A DNA stretch of 64,000 bases from Roseateles subflavus. Its GTDB lineage: Bacteria > Pseudomonadota > Gammaproteobacteria > Burkholderiales > Burkholderiaceae_C. The stretch covers positions 62,001 to 126,000 of the forward strand of contig NZ_JASVDS010000005.1 in the NCBI RefSeq assembly GCF_030285365.1, in the 5' to 3' direction. Every line of letters begins with the position of its first letter. Position 1 is the first letter of the stretch. The notes beneath the pieces are model-generated. The model was not told where the DNA came from. It did no database searches and was given only the letters and a program-made list of their open reading frames with translations. The translations under genes and the position numbers were made by a program. This document shows, piece after piece, positions 54,706 through 64,000 of this stretch.

Positions 54706-55431
54706 ATGGCTGGTCATAGCAAATGGGCCAATATTCAGCACCGCAAGGGCCGTCAGGACGAGAAGCGGGGCAAGGTCTGGACCCGTCTGACCCGTGAAAT
54801 CATCGTGGCCGCCCGTTCCGGCGGCGGCGACATCGCCATGAACCCGCGCCTGCGGCTGGCCATCGACAAGGCCAAGGCCGCCAACATGCCGGCGGACAAC
54901 ATCAAGCGCAACGTCGACAAGGCCACCGGCAACCTCGACGGCGTGACCTACGAGGAAATCCGCTACGAGGGCTACGGCATCGGCGGCGCGGCCATCATCG
55001 TGGACTGCATGACGGACAACCGCGTGCGCACCGTGGCCGAGGTGCGTCACGCCTTCAGCAAGCACGGCGGCAACCTGGGCACGGAAGGCTCGGTGGCCTT
55101 CCAGTTCAAGCACTGCGGCCAGCTGGTCTTCGCGCCCGGCACGTCGGAGGACAAGGTCATGGAAGTGGCCCTGGACGCCGGCGCCGAGGACGTGATCTCG
55201 GGTGACGACGGCTCCATCGAGGTGCTGACCGCCCAGGGCGACTTCGAGGCCGTCAAGAACGCGCTGGAAGCGGCCGGCCTCACCGCCGAGATCGCGGAGG
55301 TCACGATGCGTGCCGAGAACACCATCGACCTCGCCGGCGACGACGCCGCCCGCATGCAGAAGCTGCTGGACGTGATCGAGGACCTGGACGACGTCCAGGA
55401 GGTCTATCACAACGCGAGCATCGAACAATGA
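54706..55431 (+). CDS. yebC: YebC/PmpR-family transcription and translation factor
   Basis: The protein has 241 residues, the usual length. [20 protein letters not shown] and [20 protein letters not shown] are diagnostic, as is [20 protein letters not shown]. Members act as DNA-binding regulators or, as recently shown for related proteins, relieve ribosome stalling. CGGAG lies before the ATG. Its stop overlaps the purD ATG by 4 bp. Confidence 0.97.
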   Translation: MAGHSKWANIQHRKGRQDEKRGKVWTRLTREIIVAARSGGGDIAMNPRLRLAIDKAKAANMPADNIKRNVDKATGNLDGVTYEEIRYEGYGIGGAAIIVDCMTDNRVRTVAEVRHAFSKHGGNLGTEGSVAFQFKHCGQLVFAPGTSEDKVMEVALDAGAEDVISGDDGSIEVLTAQGDFEAVKNALEAAGLTAEIAEVTMRAENTIDLAGDDAARMQKLLDVIEDLDDVQEVYHNASIEQ

Positions 55432-56708
55432 AGGTCCTCGTCCTCGGCAACGGCGGCCGCGAGCACGCCCTGGCCTGGAAGCTCTCGCAGAGCGAGCGCG
55501 TGAGCCACGTCTATGTGGCCCCCGGCAACGGCGGCACGGCGCAGGATGCGCGCTTCAAGAACGTGGCTCTCAGCGACGTCAAGGCCCTGGCCGACTTCGC
55601 GCAGGCCGAGAAGATCGCGCTGACGGTCGTGGGCCCCGAGGCCTACCTGGCGGCCGGCGTGGTCGATGAATTCCGTTCGCGCGGCCTGCGCATCTTCGGC
55701 GCCACCAAGGCCGCTGCACAGCTGGAATCGAGCAAGGCCTTCGCGAAGGACTTCATGAAGCGCCATGGCATCCCCACGGCCGCCTACGAGACCTTCAGCG
55801 ACGCGGCCGCCGCCCATGCGTACGTGGATGCGCAGGGCGCGCCCATCGTCATCAAGGCCGACGGCCTGGCCGCGGGCAAGGGCGTGGTCGTCGCCATGAC
55901 GCTGCCCGAGGCGCACGAGGCCATCGACTGGATCCTCGAGGACAACAAGCTCGGGGTGGTCCACAACGAGGGCGGCGCGCGCGTCGTCATCGAGCAGTTC
56001 CTGCAGGGCGAGGAAGCCAGCTTCATCGTGCTGTGCGACGGCCGCCACGTCGTGCCCCTGGCCACCAGCCAGGACCACAAGCGCCTGCTCGACAAGGACG
56101 AGGGCCCGAACACCGGCGGCATGGGGGCCTACTCGCCCGCGCCGGTGGTGACGCCCAACGTCCACGCCAAGGCCATGCACGAGATCATCATGCCCACGAT
56201 CCAGGGCATGGCGCGCGACGGCATCCCCTTCACCGGCTTCCTCTATGCCGGGCTGATGATCGACGACCAGGGCCAGCCCCGCACCGTCGAGTTCAACACC
56301 CGCATGGGCGATCCCGAGACCCAGCCCATCATGATGCGCCTCAAGAGCGATCTGTTCGAGGTGCTCCTGCACGCCACGGACGGCACGTTGGACCAGGTCG
56401 AGCTGCAATGGGACCGCCGCGTGGCGCTGGGCGTGGTGATGGCCGCCGAGGGCTACCCGCTGAACCCGCGCAAGGGGGACGTGATCTCCGGCCTGCCTGC
56501 CGAGACCGAGGATGCCATCGTCTTCCAGGCCGGCACGGCCCTGAAGGACGGCCAGCTGCTTTCCAACGGCGGCCGCGTGCTGTGCGTGACGGCGCTGGGC
56601 GAATCGGTGCGCACCGCGCAGCAGCGCGCGTACCAGGCGCTGCACGGCATCCAGTTCGACGGCATGCAGTTCCGCCAGGACATCGGCTACCGCGCCATCA
56701 AGCGCTGA
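55428..56708 (+). CDS. purD: Phosphoribosylamine-glycine ligase
   Basis: The protein has 426 residues. It joins glycine to phosphoribosylamine with ATP, the second step of purine synthesis. [40 protein letters not shown] (ATP-grasp), [17 protein letters not shown] and [20 protein letters not shown] are diagnostic. It is translationally coupled to yebC by a 4-bp overlap and followed 11 nt later by an acyltransferase gene. Confidence 0.98.
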   Translation: MKVLVLGNGGREHALAWKLSQSERVSHVYVAPGNGGTAQDARFKNVALSDVKALADFAQAEKIALTVVGPEAYLAAGVVDEFRSRGLRIFGATKAAAQLESSKAFAKDFMKRHGIPTAAYETFSDAAAAHAYVDAQGAPIVIKADGLAAGKGVVVAMTLPEAHEAIDWILEDNKLGVVHNEGGARVVIEQFLQGEEASFIVLCDGRHVVPLATSQDHKRLLDKDEGPNTGGMGAYSPAPVVTPNVHAKAMHEIIMPTIQGMARDGIPFTGFLYAGLMIDDQGQPRTVEFNTRMGDPETQPIMMRLKSDLFEVLLHATDGTLDQVELQWDRRVALGVVMAAEGYPLNPRKGDVISGLPAETEDAIVFQAGTALKDGQLLSNGGRVLCVTALGESVRTAQQRAYQALHGIQFDGMQFRQDIGYRAIKR

Positions 56709-56719
56709 TCGGCCGGTCC

Positions 56720-57400
56720 ATGAGCAGCACCCCCACCGTGTCGTCCTTCGTTCCCAGCTCGCCCGACGGCCAGCCCGGCATGCCCCGCGTGATCGAGGGC
56801 GGCGAGCGCCTGCGCCGGCCGGGCAGCCGCCTGGCACGCGGCCTCCTGCGCCTCTTCGGCTGGCGCCTCGTGTACAGCGGGCTGCCGGCACGGCAGGGGG
56901 TCATCATGGTCTACCCCCACACCTCCAACTGGGACTTCGTCATCGGCGTCCTGGCGAAGTGGGGCCTGGGGCTGGAGCTGAAGTTCTGGGGCAAGGACTC
57001 GCTCTTCAAGCTGCCCGTCTTCGGGTCCTGGGTGCGCTGGATCGGGGGCATTCCCGTCGAACGTTCCAGCGCCAACGGCGTGGTGGCGGACACCGTCGCC
57101 CAGGTGCGTGCGGCCCAGCAGCGTCAGCAGATCTTCTGGCTCGCGCTGGCGCCCGAGGGCACGCGCTCGCGGACCGACGGCTGGCGCTCCGGCGCCTACC
57201 ACGTGGCGGTGCAGGCGGGCATTCCTGTGGGCCTGGCCTATTTCGACTTCGAGCGCCGGGTGGTCGACCTCACCCATTTCGTGCAGCTGTGCGGCCAGCC
57301 CGAGCGGGACTTCGCCCACTTCGCGCAATACCTGGCCCCCGTGAAGGGCAAGCGGCCCGACCAGGCCAGCCCGATCACCCTGAAAGGCTCCAAGCGATGA
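56720..57400 (+). CDS. PlsC-like lysophospholipid acyltransferase family protein
   Basis: The protein has 226 residues. Block I is [15 protein letters not shown] (HX4D), block [13 protein letters not shown], block [23 protein letters not shown]. It is of the same group as the protein at 39920-40510 (shared HTSNWD, GGI-V-R, PEGTRS), probably distant paralogs with different lipid substrates. It starts 11 nt after purD and overlaps hemF by 4 bp. Confidence 0.9.
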   Translation: MSSTPTVSSFVPSSPDGQPGMPRVIEGGERLRRPGSRLARGLLRLFGWRLVYSGLPARQGVIMVYPHTSNWDFVIGVLAKWGLGLELKFWGKDSLFKLPVFGSWVRWIGGIPVERSSANGVVADTVAQVRAAQQRQQIFWLALAPEGTRSRTDGWRSGAYHVAVQAGIPVGLAYFDFERRVVDLTHFVQLCGQPERDFAHFAQYLAPVKGKRPDQASPITLKGSKR

Positions 57401-58332
57401 ACACACAGCTGGTGCGCGACTACCTGCTCGGACTGCAGCAGCGCATCATCCACGGGCTGGAGCAGCTCGACGGTCAGCCCTTCATCAGCGACGGCTGGGA
57501 GCGTGAGCCCGGCGGGCGCCTGGAGGGCGACGGCCTGACGCGCCTGATCGAGAACGGCGGCCTCTTCGAGCGCGGTGGCTGCAACTTCTCGCACGTGCGG
57601 GGTCGGGTCTTGCCTCCGTCGGCCACGCAGCACCGGCCCGAGCTGGCCGGCGCGCCCTTCGAGGCCATGGGCGTGTCCCTGGTCCTGCATCCGCACAACC
57701 CCTTCGTGCCCACGGTCCACATGAACGTGCGCATGTTCGCGGCCCTGCCGGCGGGGGCCGAGCCGGTGGTCTGGTTCGGCGGCGGCATGGACCTCACGCC
57801 CTACTACGGCTTCGAGCGCGACGCCCAGCACTTCCACCGCACCTGCCAGGCCGCGCTGGAGCCGCATGGCGCCCAGCACTACCCGCGCTTCAAGCAGTGG
57901 TGTGACGAGTACTTCTTCCTGAAGCACCGCAACGAGCCGCGCGGCATCGGCGGCGTCTTCTTCGACGACCACGCCGAGGGCGGCTTCGATGCCGCCTTCG
58001 GCCTGATGCAGTCCGTGGGCGATGCCTTCCTGCCGGCCTACGTGCCCATCGTCGAGCGCCGCCAGGGTCTGGCCTACGGCGAGCGCGAACGCGACTTCCA
58101 GGCCTACCGGCGCGGCCGCTACGTCGAGTTCAACCTCGTCTTCGACCGCGGCACGCTGTTCGGCCTGCAGTCGGGCGGGCGCACCGAGTCCATCCTGATG
58201 TCCATGCCGCCGCTCGTGAAGTGGCGCTATGACTGGCACCCGGAGGCGGGCACGCCCGAGGCGCGGCTCTATACCGACTTCCTTCGCCCGCGCGACTGGG
58301 CGAGCGAGAAGGCCACGCATCTATGGCTCTGA
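57397..58332 (+). CDS. hemF: Oxygen-dependent coproporphyrinogen-III oxidase
   Basis: The protein has 311 residues. It decarboxylates two propionates of coproporphyrinogen III in heme synthesis, using O2. [39 protein letters not shown] and [20 protein letters not shown] are diagnostic. The ATG overlaps the acyltransferase stop by 4 bp, and its end overlaps nadD by 10 bp. Confidence 0.98.
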   Translation: MNTQLVRDYLLGLQQRIIHGLEQLDGQPFISDGWEREPGGRLEGDGLTRLIENGGLFERGGCNFSHVRGRVLPPSATQHRPELAGAPFEAMGVSLVLHPHNPFVPTVHMNVRMFAALPAGAEPVVWFGGGMDLTPYYGFERDAQHFHRTCQAALEPHGAQHYPRFKQWCDEYFFLKHRNEPRGIGGVFFDDHAEGGFDAAFGLMQSVGDAFLPAYVPIVERRQGLAYGERERDFQAYRRGRYVEFNLVFDRGTLFGLQSGGRTESILMSMPPLVKWRYDWHPEAGTPEARLYTDFLRPRDWASEKATHLWL

Positions 58333-58958
58333 GCCCGGACACCGCCACGGGCACCGGCACTGCCGGCCCCGTGGGGCTGTTCGGTGGCTCCTTCGACCCG
58401 CCGCATCTCGCGCACCTGAGCCTCGCCCGCACGGCCCTGCAGCAACTGGGCCTGGCCGGGCTGCGCTGGCTGCCGGCGGGCCAGCCCTGGCAGAAGAAGG
58501 GCCGGACGCTGGCATCGCCGGCGCACCGTCTGGCGATGGTGCAGGCGCTGGTCGCCGGCGAGCCGCGCTTCGTGGTCGACACCACCGAGCTGGACCGTCC
58601 CGGGCCCAGCTACATGATCGATACCGTGGAGGCGCTGCAGTTGCGCTTTCCGGAGCGGCGCGAATGGTTCCTGGTCATCGGCCAGGACCAGTACGCGCGC
58701 CTCGCCAGCTGGCATCGCTGGCAGGAACTGTTGAAGCGACTCACCCTGGCCGTCGCGGCCCGGGCAGGTCAGGCGGTGAGCGCGGCGCCCGAGGTGGCGG
58801 CGGTGGCTCATCGCGTGGTCCGGCTGGACATGCCGGCCCTGGAGATTTCCTCCACCCTCGTGCGCGGGCAATGCCAGCGTGGCGAGGACATCACGCCCAT
58901 GGTGGGCGACGGGGTTGCGCGCTATATTGCCCAGCACCGTCTTTACAGCGAGCACTGA
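58323..58958 (+). CDS. nadD: Nicotinate-nucleotide adenylyltransferase
   Basis: The protein has 211 residues. It makes deamido-NAD from nicotinate mononucleotide and [23 protein letters not shown] is the nucleotidyl transferase motif (HLAH in place of HxGH), [20 protein letters not shown] and [13 protein letters not shown] (ISSTxVR) follow. The first 15 residues are Thr/Gly-rich and a downstream start cannot be excluded. It overlaps hemF by 10 bp and abuts rsfS. Confidence 0.96.
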   Translation: MALSPDTATGTGTAGPVGLFGGSFDPPHLAHLSLARTALQQLGLAGLRWLPAGQPWQKKGRTLASPAHRLAMVQALVAGEPRFVVDTTELDRPGPSYMIDTVEALQLRFPERREWFLVIGQDQYARLASWHRWQELLKRLTLAVAARAGQAVSAAPEVAAVAHRVVRLDMPALEISSTLVRGQCQRGEDITPMVGDGVARYIAQHRLYSEH

Positions 58959-59756
58959 ATGGACATTCGTAAACTGCAGCGAGCCATCGTCGATGGTTTG
59001 GAAGACGTCAAGGCGCAAGACATCGTCGTCTTCAACACGGAGCACCTCTCGCCCCTGTTCGAGCGCGTGATCATCGCCTCTGGCACGAGCAACCGTCAGA
59101 CCAAGGCCCTGGCTTCCAGCGTTCGCGAGACCGTCAAGGGCCGCGGCATGGCGGTGATGCGCACCGAGGGTGAGGACAACGGCGAATGGATCATCGTGGA
59201 CTGCGGCGCCGCCGTCGTGCACGTGATGCAGCCCGCCATCCGCGAGTACTACCACCTCGAGGAGATCTGGGGCGGCAAGCCGGTCAAGCTGAAGGTCGCC
59301 ACCGGCGAGACCAAGCTGGTCAAGGCCTCGGAGGACGCGAGCGAGGACAAGCCCGCGAAGAAGTCCGCCGCGAAGAAGCCGGCCGCCAAGGCTGTCAGCG
59401 AGGAAACCGCCGGCATGAAGGCCGCCGTCAAGAAGCCGGCAGCCAAGAAGGCCGCGGCCAAGACGCCGGTCGCGAAGAAGGCCGCCACCAAGACCACCGG
59501 CACCAAGGTCGCCGCGACCAAGACCGCCGCCAAGCCCGGCGCCAAGGCCCCGGCCAAGCGCCGCAGCACCGAGCTGAGCCCCCGCACCAAGGAAGCCGTG
59601 ACGGTGAAGGTCGGCACCAAGAAGCCGGCCGCCAAGAAGGCCCCGGTGAAGGCCGCGGCCAAGCCGGCGGCCAAGCGTGCGCCGGTCAAGTCGGCGGCCA
59701 AGCCTGCCGCCAAGCCCGTGGCTCGCAAGCCCGCCGCGAAGAAGGCTGCCAAGTAA
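58959..59756 (+). CDS. rsfS: Ribosomal silencing factor RsfS with long basic tail
   Basis: The protein has 265 residues, against about 105-120 for most RsfS. The core (1-115: RKLQRAIVDGLEDVKAQDIV, NGEWIIVDCGAAVVHVMQPA, REYYHLEEIWGG) binds uL14 on the 50S subunit and blocks subunit joining in starvation. Then about 150 residues of Lys/Ala/Pro repeats (KKPAAK, KKAAAK, KPAAKPVA) resemble histone H1 C-terminal tails. The frame is continuous and the tail is read on into the stop, so it is not a separate gene. The ATG directly follows the nadD stop. Confidence 0.94.
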   Translation: MDIRKLQRAIVDGLEDVKAQDIVVFNTEHLSPLFERVIIASGTSNRQTKALASSVRETVKGRGMAVMRTEGEDNGEWIIVDCGAAVVHVMQPAIREYYHLEEIWGGKPVKLKVATGETKLVKASEDASEDKPAKKSAAKKPAAKAVSEETAGMKAAVKKPAAKKAAAKTPVAKKAATKTTGTKVAATKTAAKPGAKAPAKRRSTELSPRTKEAVTVKVGTKKPAAKKAPVKAAAKPAAKRAPVKSAAKPAAKPVARKPAAKKAAK

Positions 59757-59759
59757 GGC

Positions 59760-60227
59760 ATGCGTCTCCTGCTGATGGCCGTGGGCCAGCGTCAGCCCGG
59801 CTGGGCGGACGAGGCCTACGAGGACTTCGCCAAGCGTTTCCCCCCGGAAATGCGCCTGGAGCTCAAGGCCGTCAAGGCCGAGCCCCGGGGCGGCAAGAGC
59901 CCCGAGCAGCTGATGGCCGCGGAAGGCCAGCGGCTGGAGGCGGCGCTGCCCAAGAGCGTGCGGCGCATCGTGCTGGATGAGCGCGGCGACCGCGTCACGA
60001 CCAAGCAGCTGGCCGAGCGTCTGGAACGCTGGAAGGGCGATGGTCGCGACGTCGCCATCTTCATCGGCGGCCCCGACGGCCTGCACCCCGACCTCAAGGC
60101 CAAGGCCGACGAGCTGCTGCGACTTTCCGATCTCACGCTGCCGCACGCCTTCGTGCGCGTGCTGCTGGCCGAGGCCCTGTACCGGGCTTGGTCCGTGATG
60201 GAAGGCCATCCCTACCACCGCGAGTGA
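59760..60227 (+). CDS. rlmH: 23S rRNA (pseudouridine1915-N3)-methyltransferase RlmH
   Basis: The protein has 155 residues, exactly the usual length. [39 protein letters not shown] and [20 protein letters not shown] are diagnostic of this SPOUT knot enzyme, which methylates a pseudouridine in helix 69. It starts 3 nt after rsfS, a common pairing of two large-subunit factors. Confidence 0.98.
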   Translation: MRLLLMAVGQRQPGWADEAYEDFAKRFPPEMRLELKAVKAEPRGGKSPEQLMAAEGQRLEAALPKSVRRIVLDERGDRVTTKQLAERLERWKGDGRDVAIFIGGPDGLHPDLKAKADELLRLSDLTLPHAFVRVLLAEALYRAWSVMEGHPYHRE

Positions 60228-60232
60228 GGCCC

Positions 60233-60835
60233 ATGGCTGAGTTCATCTACCTGGCGTCGCAGAGCCCGCGCCGCCGCCAGTTGCTGGAGCAGATCGGCGT
60301 TTGGCACGAGCTGCTGCTGCCCGGTGCCGACGAGGACGCGGAAGCCCTCGAGGCCGAGCGCGAGGGCGAAAGCCCCGATGCCTACGTGCAGCGCGTGACC
60401 CTCGCGAAGCTCGATGCGGCTCTGGCGCGACGGCAGCGCCGCGGCCTGCCCGTGGCGCCGGTGCTGTGCTCCGACACCACGGTGGCACTGGGCAGCCGCA
60501 TCCTCGGCAAGCCCCGCGATGCGGACGATGCGCTCGCGACGCTGCGTTGCCTGAATGGCCAGGAGCACCGCGTGCTGACGGCCGTGGCCGTGGGCGAGGG
60601 CGCGCGCCGGGCGCTGCGCGTCAGCGTCTCGACGGTGCGTTTCGCGACCGTCGACGACGAGGCGCTGCGCCGCTACGCCGCCAGCGGCGAGCCCATGGGC
60701 AAGGCCGGCGCCTATGCCATCCAGAGCCAGGCCGCGGCCTGGATTTCCCACATCGCCGGCAGCTATTCAGGCATCATGGGCCTGCCCCTTCACGAGACCG
60801 CGCAGCTGCTGGCGGACTTCGGCCTGAAGGTCTGA
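60233..60835 (+). CDS. maf: Maf-family nucleotide pyrophosphatase (YhdE-like)
   Basis: The protein has 200 residues. [17 protein letters not shown] (S-x-SPRR motif), [33 protein letters not shown] and [18 protein letters not shown] fit Maf/YhdE, which hydrolyses dTTP, UTP and modified pyrimidine nucleotides. The ATG at 60233 is chosen for its N-terminus [12 protein letters not shown]. It follows rlmH by 5 nt. Confidence 0.96.
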   Translation: MAEFIYLASQSPRRRQLLEQIGVWHELLLPGADEDAEALEAEREGESPDAYVQRVTLAKLDAALARRQRRGLPVAPVLCSDTTVALGSRILGKPRDADDALATLRCLNGQEHRVLTAVAVGEGARRALRVSVSTVRFATVDDEALRRYAASGEPMGKAGAYAIQSQAAAWISHIAGSYSGIMGLPLHETAQLLADFGLKV

Positions 60836-60871
60836 CGGCCGCGGCCCCCGCCGCCCGGACCCTGGCATGAT

Positions 60872-60885
60872 GGGGTCAGGTCTTG
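60872..60885 (+). repeat. Copy 2 of dispersed 14-mer GGGGTCAGGTCTTG
   Basis: Exact match to the complement of 6410-6423. It lies between maf and rng. TCTTGC at its end pairs with GCAAGA at 60895-60900, a possible 6-bp stem. Confidence 0.55.
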
Positions 60886-60912
60886 CGCCGACGTGCAAGA
60901 CGCCGCCTCGAA

Positions 60913-60950
60913 CGCTGGCGCCAGCGGTGATGCCACCGCTGGCGCGAGCG
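60913..60950 (+). promoter_or_regulatory. Very strong hairpin before the rng start codon
   Basis: GCGCCAGCGGTG (60918-60929), loop ATGC, CACCGCTGGCGC (60934-60945) is a perfect 12-bp stem. After one G-G mismatch, CGCT and AGCG extend it by 4 more pairs. It ends 14 nt before the rng ATG, just upstream of GGAG. With no T-run after it, it is not a normal terminator. It could control rng translation or be a target of RNase G. Confidence 0.6.
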
Positions 60951-60964
60951 CTGGAGCCCAAGCA

Positions 60965-62446
60965 ATGGAAGATATCCTCATCAACTGGTCTCCCCAGGAG
61001 ACACGCGTCGCCGTGGTCGAGAACGGCGCCGTGCAGGAGCTGCACGTCGAACGCACCCTGGAGCGCGGCCTGGTCGGCAACGTCTACTCCGGCCGGGTGG
61101 CGCGCGTGCTGCCGGGCATGCAGTCGGCCTTCATCGACATCGGCCTGGAGCGCGCTGCTTTCCTGCACGTGGCCGACCTCCATATCGCGGGCCAGACGGG
61201 CCGCGGCCACCATGCCGAGAGCGGCACGCCCACGCCCATCGAGCGCCTGGTCTTCGAGGGTCAGGCCTTGACGGTGCAGGTCATCAAGGACCCCATCGGC
61301 ACCAAGGGCGCGCGGCTGTCCACGCAGATCTCGATCGCCGGGCGCATGCTCGTGCATCTGCCGCAGGACGAGCACATCGGCATCTCCCAGAAGATCGGCT
61401 CGCCCGAGACCCGCGAGCAGCTGCGCCAGCGCATGCAGGCCCTGGTGGGCAAGGCGGACGAGGGCGGCGGCGGGGGCTTCATCCTGCGCACCAACGCCGA
61501 GGACGCGAGCGACGAGGAGCTGGGCTCCGACATCGCCTACCTGCGCAAGACCTGGGCGACGATCCGCGAGCGCAGCTTCCGCTCGCCGCCGGGCACGCTG
61601 CTGCATCAGGACCTGAGCCTCGTCGAGCGCGTGCTGCGGGACCTGGTGAGCGAGCGCACGGGCTCCATCCGCATCGACTCCCGCATGCAGTACGAGGTGC
61701 TGCACGGTTTCGGCGAGATGTACATGCCCGCCGCCGTGGCCAAGCTCGAGCACTACCGCGGCGAGCGGCCCATCTTCGACCTCCACAACATCGACGGCGA
61801 GATCGATCGCGCCCTGGCGCGCCGGGTGGACCTGAAGTCCGGCGGCTACCTCATCATCGACCAGACCGAGGCGATGACGACGATCGACGTCAACACCGGC
61901 GGCTTCGTCGGCGCCCGCAACTTCGACGACACGATCTTCAAGACCAACCTCGAGGCGGCCGGCGCCATCGCCCGGCAGCTGCGCCTGCGCAATCTCGGCG
62001 GCATCATCATCGTGGACTTCATCGACATGACCCGCGAGGAGCATCGCGCCTCGGTGCTGTCGGAGTTCCGCAAGCAGCTGGCCAAGGACCGCACCAAGGT
62101 CACCGTGGGGGGCTTCACGCAGCTGGGCCTCGTCGAGATGACCCGCAAGCGCACCCGCGAGTCGCTCGCGCGCATGCTCTGCGAGCCGTGCCCGACCTGC
62201 GAGGGCCGCGGCCAGGTCAAGACGGCCCGCTCGGTCTGCTACGACATCATGCGGGAGATCCTGCGCGAGGCGCGGCAGTTCGCGCCCAAGGAGTTCCGCG
62301 TGGTGGCGGCGGCCAATGTGGTCGAGATGCTGCTGGACGAGGAGAGCCAGCACCTGGCCGGCCTCTCGGACTTCATCGGGCGGCCCATCTCCCTGACCGC
62401 CGAGCCGACCAACCAGACCGAGCACTACGACATCGTGTTACTGTGA
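60965..62446 (+). CDS. rng: Ribonuclease G
   Basis: The protein has 493 residues (E. coli: 489). It processes 16S rRNA 5' ends and decays mRNA. An S1 domain (GNVYSGRVARVLPGMQSAFI), the catalytic Asp motifs (MTTIDVNTGGFVG, IIIVDFIDMTREE) and the zinc-link CEPCPTCEGRGQV are all present. The ATG at 60965 is chosen because GGAG lies 9 nt before it and MEDILINWSPQETRVA matches the family; an in-frame GTG at 60893 would add 24 Ala/Gly-rich residues. It follows maf after 129 nt. Confidence 0.97.
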   Translation: MEDILINWSPQETRVAVVENGAVQELHVERTLERGLVGNVYSGRVARVLPGMQSAFIDIGLERAAFLHVADLHIAGQTGRGHHAESGTPTPIERLVFEGQALTVQVIKDPIGTKGARLSTQISIAGRMLVHLPQDEHIGISQKIGSPETREQLRQRMQALVGKADEGGGGGFILRTNAEDASDEELGSDIAYLRKTWATIRERSFRSPPGTLLHQDLSLVERVLRDLVSERTGSIRIDSRMQYEVLHGFGEMYMPAAVAKLEHYRGERPIFDLHNIDGEIDRALARRVDLKSGGYLIIDQTEAMTTIDVNTGGFVGARNFDDTIFKTNLEAAGAIARQLRLRNLGGIIIVDFIDMTREEHRASVLSEFRKQLAKDRTKVTVGGFTQLGLVEMTRKRTRESLARMLCEPCPTCEGRGQVKTARSVCYDIMREILREARQFAPKEFRVVAAANVVEMLLDEESQHLAGLSDFIGRPISLTAEPTNQTEHYDIVLL

Positions 62447-62472
62447 TTCCCGGCAGGGGAGGCCGCCTGCGG

Positions 62473-62478
62473 CACAAT
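62473..62478 (+). promoter_or_regulatory. Candidate -10 box for tolB
   Basis: CACAAT in GGCACAATCGGCGG, 84 nt before the tolB ATG, is a common -10 form in these genomes. No good -35 is seen. Confidence 0.35.
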
Positions 62479-62562
62479 CGGCGGACCGCCGCCGGGCTCG
62501 CGTCCTGGCGGCCCTTGCAGCCGACGTGCGCTGCGTCCGAACGCTGACTTCCCGACTCGCCG

Positions 62563-63876
62563 ATGAACCGCACCTTCCTGCCCGTCCCGTCCCCGAGCAA
62601 CCCGCTGCGCCGCCGCCTGCTGGTGTCCTGCGCGGCCTCCGCCGCCGCCTTCAGCCTGCCGGCCCGGGCCCAGTTCCGCGTCGAGATCTCCGGCGTGGGC
62701 GGGACGCAGATCCCCATCGCCATCGCAGACTTCCGGGACGAGTCGCTGGCCGGCCAGTCCGTCGCCGCGATCGTGCGGGCCGACCTTGAGCGCAGCGGCC
62801 AGTTCCGCTCCGTGGCCACGCCGGCCGGGCTCTCGGAGGCCATCAGCCCGAACTTCAATGAATGGCGCGGCAAGCAGGCCGACGCCCTGGCCGCCGGCTC
62901 CATCGCCCGCCTGGCGGACGGCCGGCTCGACGTGCGGCACAAACTCTGGGACGTCGTCCGCGGGCAGGACCAGGGCGGTGAGGCCCAGGCCGTGCACCCC
63001 GACGACGTGCGCCTGGCCGCCCACCGCATCGCCGACAGCATCTACCAGAAGCTCACGGGCGACCGCGGCGTCTTCGCCACCCGCATGGCCTATGTCACCA
63101 AGACCGGCCCGCGCTACCAGCTGCGCATCACCGATGCCGACGGCGAGGGCGGCCAGATCGCGCTGAACAGCCCCGAGCCCATCATCTCGCCGGCGTGGTC
63201 GCCGGAAGGGCGCGAGATCGCCTATGTGTCCTTCGAGACGCGCAAGGCCGTGGTCTGGCTGCAGGACCTCTCCACCGGCCGCCGCCGTGCGCTGGCCGAC
63301 TTCCGCGGCTCCAACAGCGCACCGGCCTTCTCGCCGGACGGGCAGCGCCTGGCGCTCACGCTGTCGCTGGCCGGCGGCTCGCAGCTCTTCACCATCAGCC
63401 GCAACGGCGGGGATCCGCGCCGCCTGAGCCAGACCCGCGCGATCGACACCGAGCCGGTCTACAGCCCGGACGGCCAGCAGATCTACTTCGTCAGTGACCG
63501 CGGCGGCTCGCCCCAGATTTACCGCATGCCGGCCACTGGAGGCGAGGCCCAGCGCGTCACCTTCAACGGCAGCTACAACATCAGCCCGTCCCTCAGCCCG
63601 GACGGCAAGACCATGGCCTTCATCACCCGCGAGGGCGGCTCGACGTTCCGCCTGTGCGTGATGGACCTCGTGACGGGGCAGTCGCAGAAGATCACCGAGT
63701 CCACCGACGACGAGAGCCCCAGCTTCGCGCCCAACGGCAAGCTGATCGTCTACGCCACGCGGGCCGGCGGCCGCGACGTGCTGATGACGACGACGCTGGA
63801 CGGCCGCATCAAGGCCAAGCTCGTGGCCAGCACGGCCGATGTGCGCGAGCCGACGTGGGGGCCGTTCGGCCGCTGA
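62563..63876 (+). CDS. tolB: Tol-Pal system periplasmic protein TolB
   Basis: The protein has 437 residues. A signal peptide with three Arg (NPLRRRLLVSCAASAAAFSL, cleavage after ARA) may use Tat or Sec. The N-terminal TolB domain (IPIAIADFRDESLAGQSVAA, IVRADLERSGQFRSV) is followed by a six-bladed propeller with repeats such as SPAWSPEGREIAYVSFE and SPSLSPDGKTMAFITRE. It links TolA-TolQR to Pal in the outer membrane. No Shine-Dalgarno is seen. pal is expected just beyond the window. Confidence 0.97.
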   Translation: MNRTFLPVPSPSNPLRRRLLVSCAASAAAFSLPARAQFRVEISGVGGTQIPIAIADFRDESLAGQSVAAIVRADLERSGQFRSVATPAGLSEAISPNFNEWRGKQADALAAGSIARLADGRLDVRHKLWDVVRGQDQGGEAQAVHPDDVRLAAHRIADSIYQKLTGDRGVFATRMAYVTKTGPRYQLRITDADGEGGQIALNSPEPIISPAWSPEGREIAYVSFETRKAVVWLQDLSTGRRRALADFRGSNSAPAFSPDGQRLALTLSLAGGSQLFTISRNGGDPRRLSQTRAIDTEPVYSPDGQQIYFVSDRGGSPQIYRMPATGGEAQRVTFNGSYNISPSLSPDGKTMAFITREGGSTFRLCVMDLVTGQSQKITESTDDESPSFAPNGKLIVYATRAGGRDVLMTTTLDGRIKAKLVASTADVREPTWGPFGR

Positions 63877-64000
63877 AGGGGTGGGGGCGACCGCCATTCA
63901 TGACCCCCCGGCAGCATTTGGTTCCATCTGATCGTGGCCTGTGCCCGAAGTCATGTGGGCTTTGAGTCAAAATACGGCCCGAGCCGGGACCGCCTCGGCC
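63877..64000 (+). other. Downstream of tolB, edge of window
   Basis: GAGTCAAAATACGG near 63968-63973 holds CAAAAT, a possible -10 box for the next gene, which by the usual order would be pal. No terminator is seen after tolB. Confidence 0.35.

Noticed and set aside
59305-59756. Separate histone H1-like gene in the rsfS tail
   Set aside because: The tail is in frame with rsfS without a stop or an internal ribosome binding site.
60893-60964. GTG start for rng at 60893
   Set aside because: It adds 24 Ala/Gly-rich residues that do not fit RNase G, while GGAG stands at the right distance from the ATG at 60965.

Overview
The window looks like about 64 kb of chromosome from a flagellated member of the Betaproteobacteria, order Burkholderiales, most like the Roseateles/Rubrivivax/Leptothrix group. 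That is an inference from gene content and order, because there is no rRNA here: very high GC, an flgBCDEFGHIJKL block opposite flgA and flgMN, scpA beside a DUF3460 gene, metG with a fused tRNA-binding domain, minCDE, and a purD-hemF-nadD-rsfS-rlmH-maf-rng series ending at tolB. I see no tRNA, rRNA, CRISPR array, insertion sequence or prophage gene.

Layout. 1-6.4 kb: a leftward c-di-GMP signalling operon (hybrid histidine kinase with Hpt, then REC-PAS-GGDEF-EAL, then a diguanylate cyclase cut by the window edge). 6.6-8.0 kb: a divergent membrane histidine kinase. 8.0-12.7 kb: a large soluble multi-PAS HisKA_2 kinase with an ANTAR-type RNA-binding response regulator. 12.7-24.6 kb: leftward flagellar rod, hook and ring genes flgB to flgL, followed by an HDOD gene. 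24.8-26.5 kb: rightward flgA and flgMN, with a clear FliA (sigma-28) promoter before flgM. 26.6-36.8 kb: DUF1841, a KefF/KefB-type efflux pair, an orphan ParA, a LuxR-type regulator, scpA, DUF3460, a SulP transporter, metG and a small basic protein.

36.8-37.8 kb is about 1.1 kb of non-coding DNA carrying DnaA-box-like sequences and a composite repeat; another copy of the repeat lies in inverted orientation at 40.6 kb. Between them are minCDE and an acyltransferase. 40.7-45.4 kb: a [2Fe-2S] ferredoxin, a CheX-like phosphatase, a REC protein with an unassigned C-terminal domain, a membrane-anchored coiled-coil protein, a YgjP-type metallopeptidase and DusC. 45.5-54.6 kb: an S9B peptidase, a small unknown protein, glnS, a LytS/LytTR pair, a small membrane protein and a HerA/YjgR-type ATPase. 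54.7-63.9 kb: yebC-purD-acyltransferase-hemF-nadD-rsfS-rlmH-maf-rng, almost all overlapping or abutting, then tolB.

The most interesting candidates for undescribed biology are the 40-nt-phased composite repeat around the min locus, the CheX/REC/coiled-coil cluster, the tandem hairpins in the leader of the ANTAR regulator, and a very strong hairpin just before the rng start codon. Start codons were chosen from family N-termini and ribosome binding sites. Membrane segments were judged by eye.
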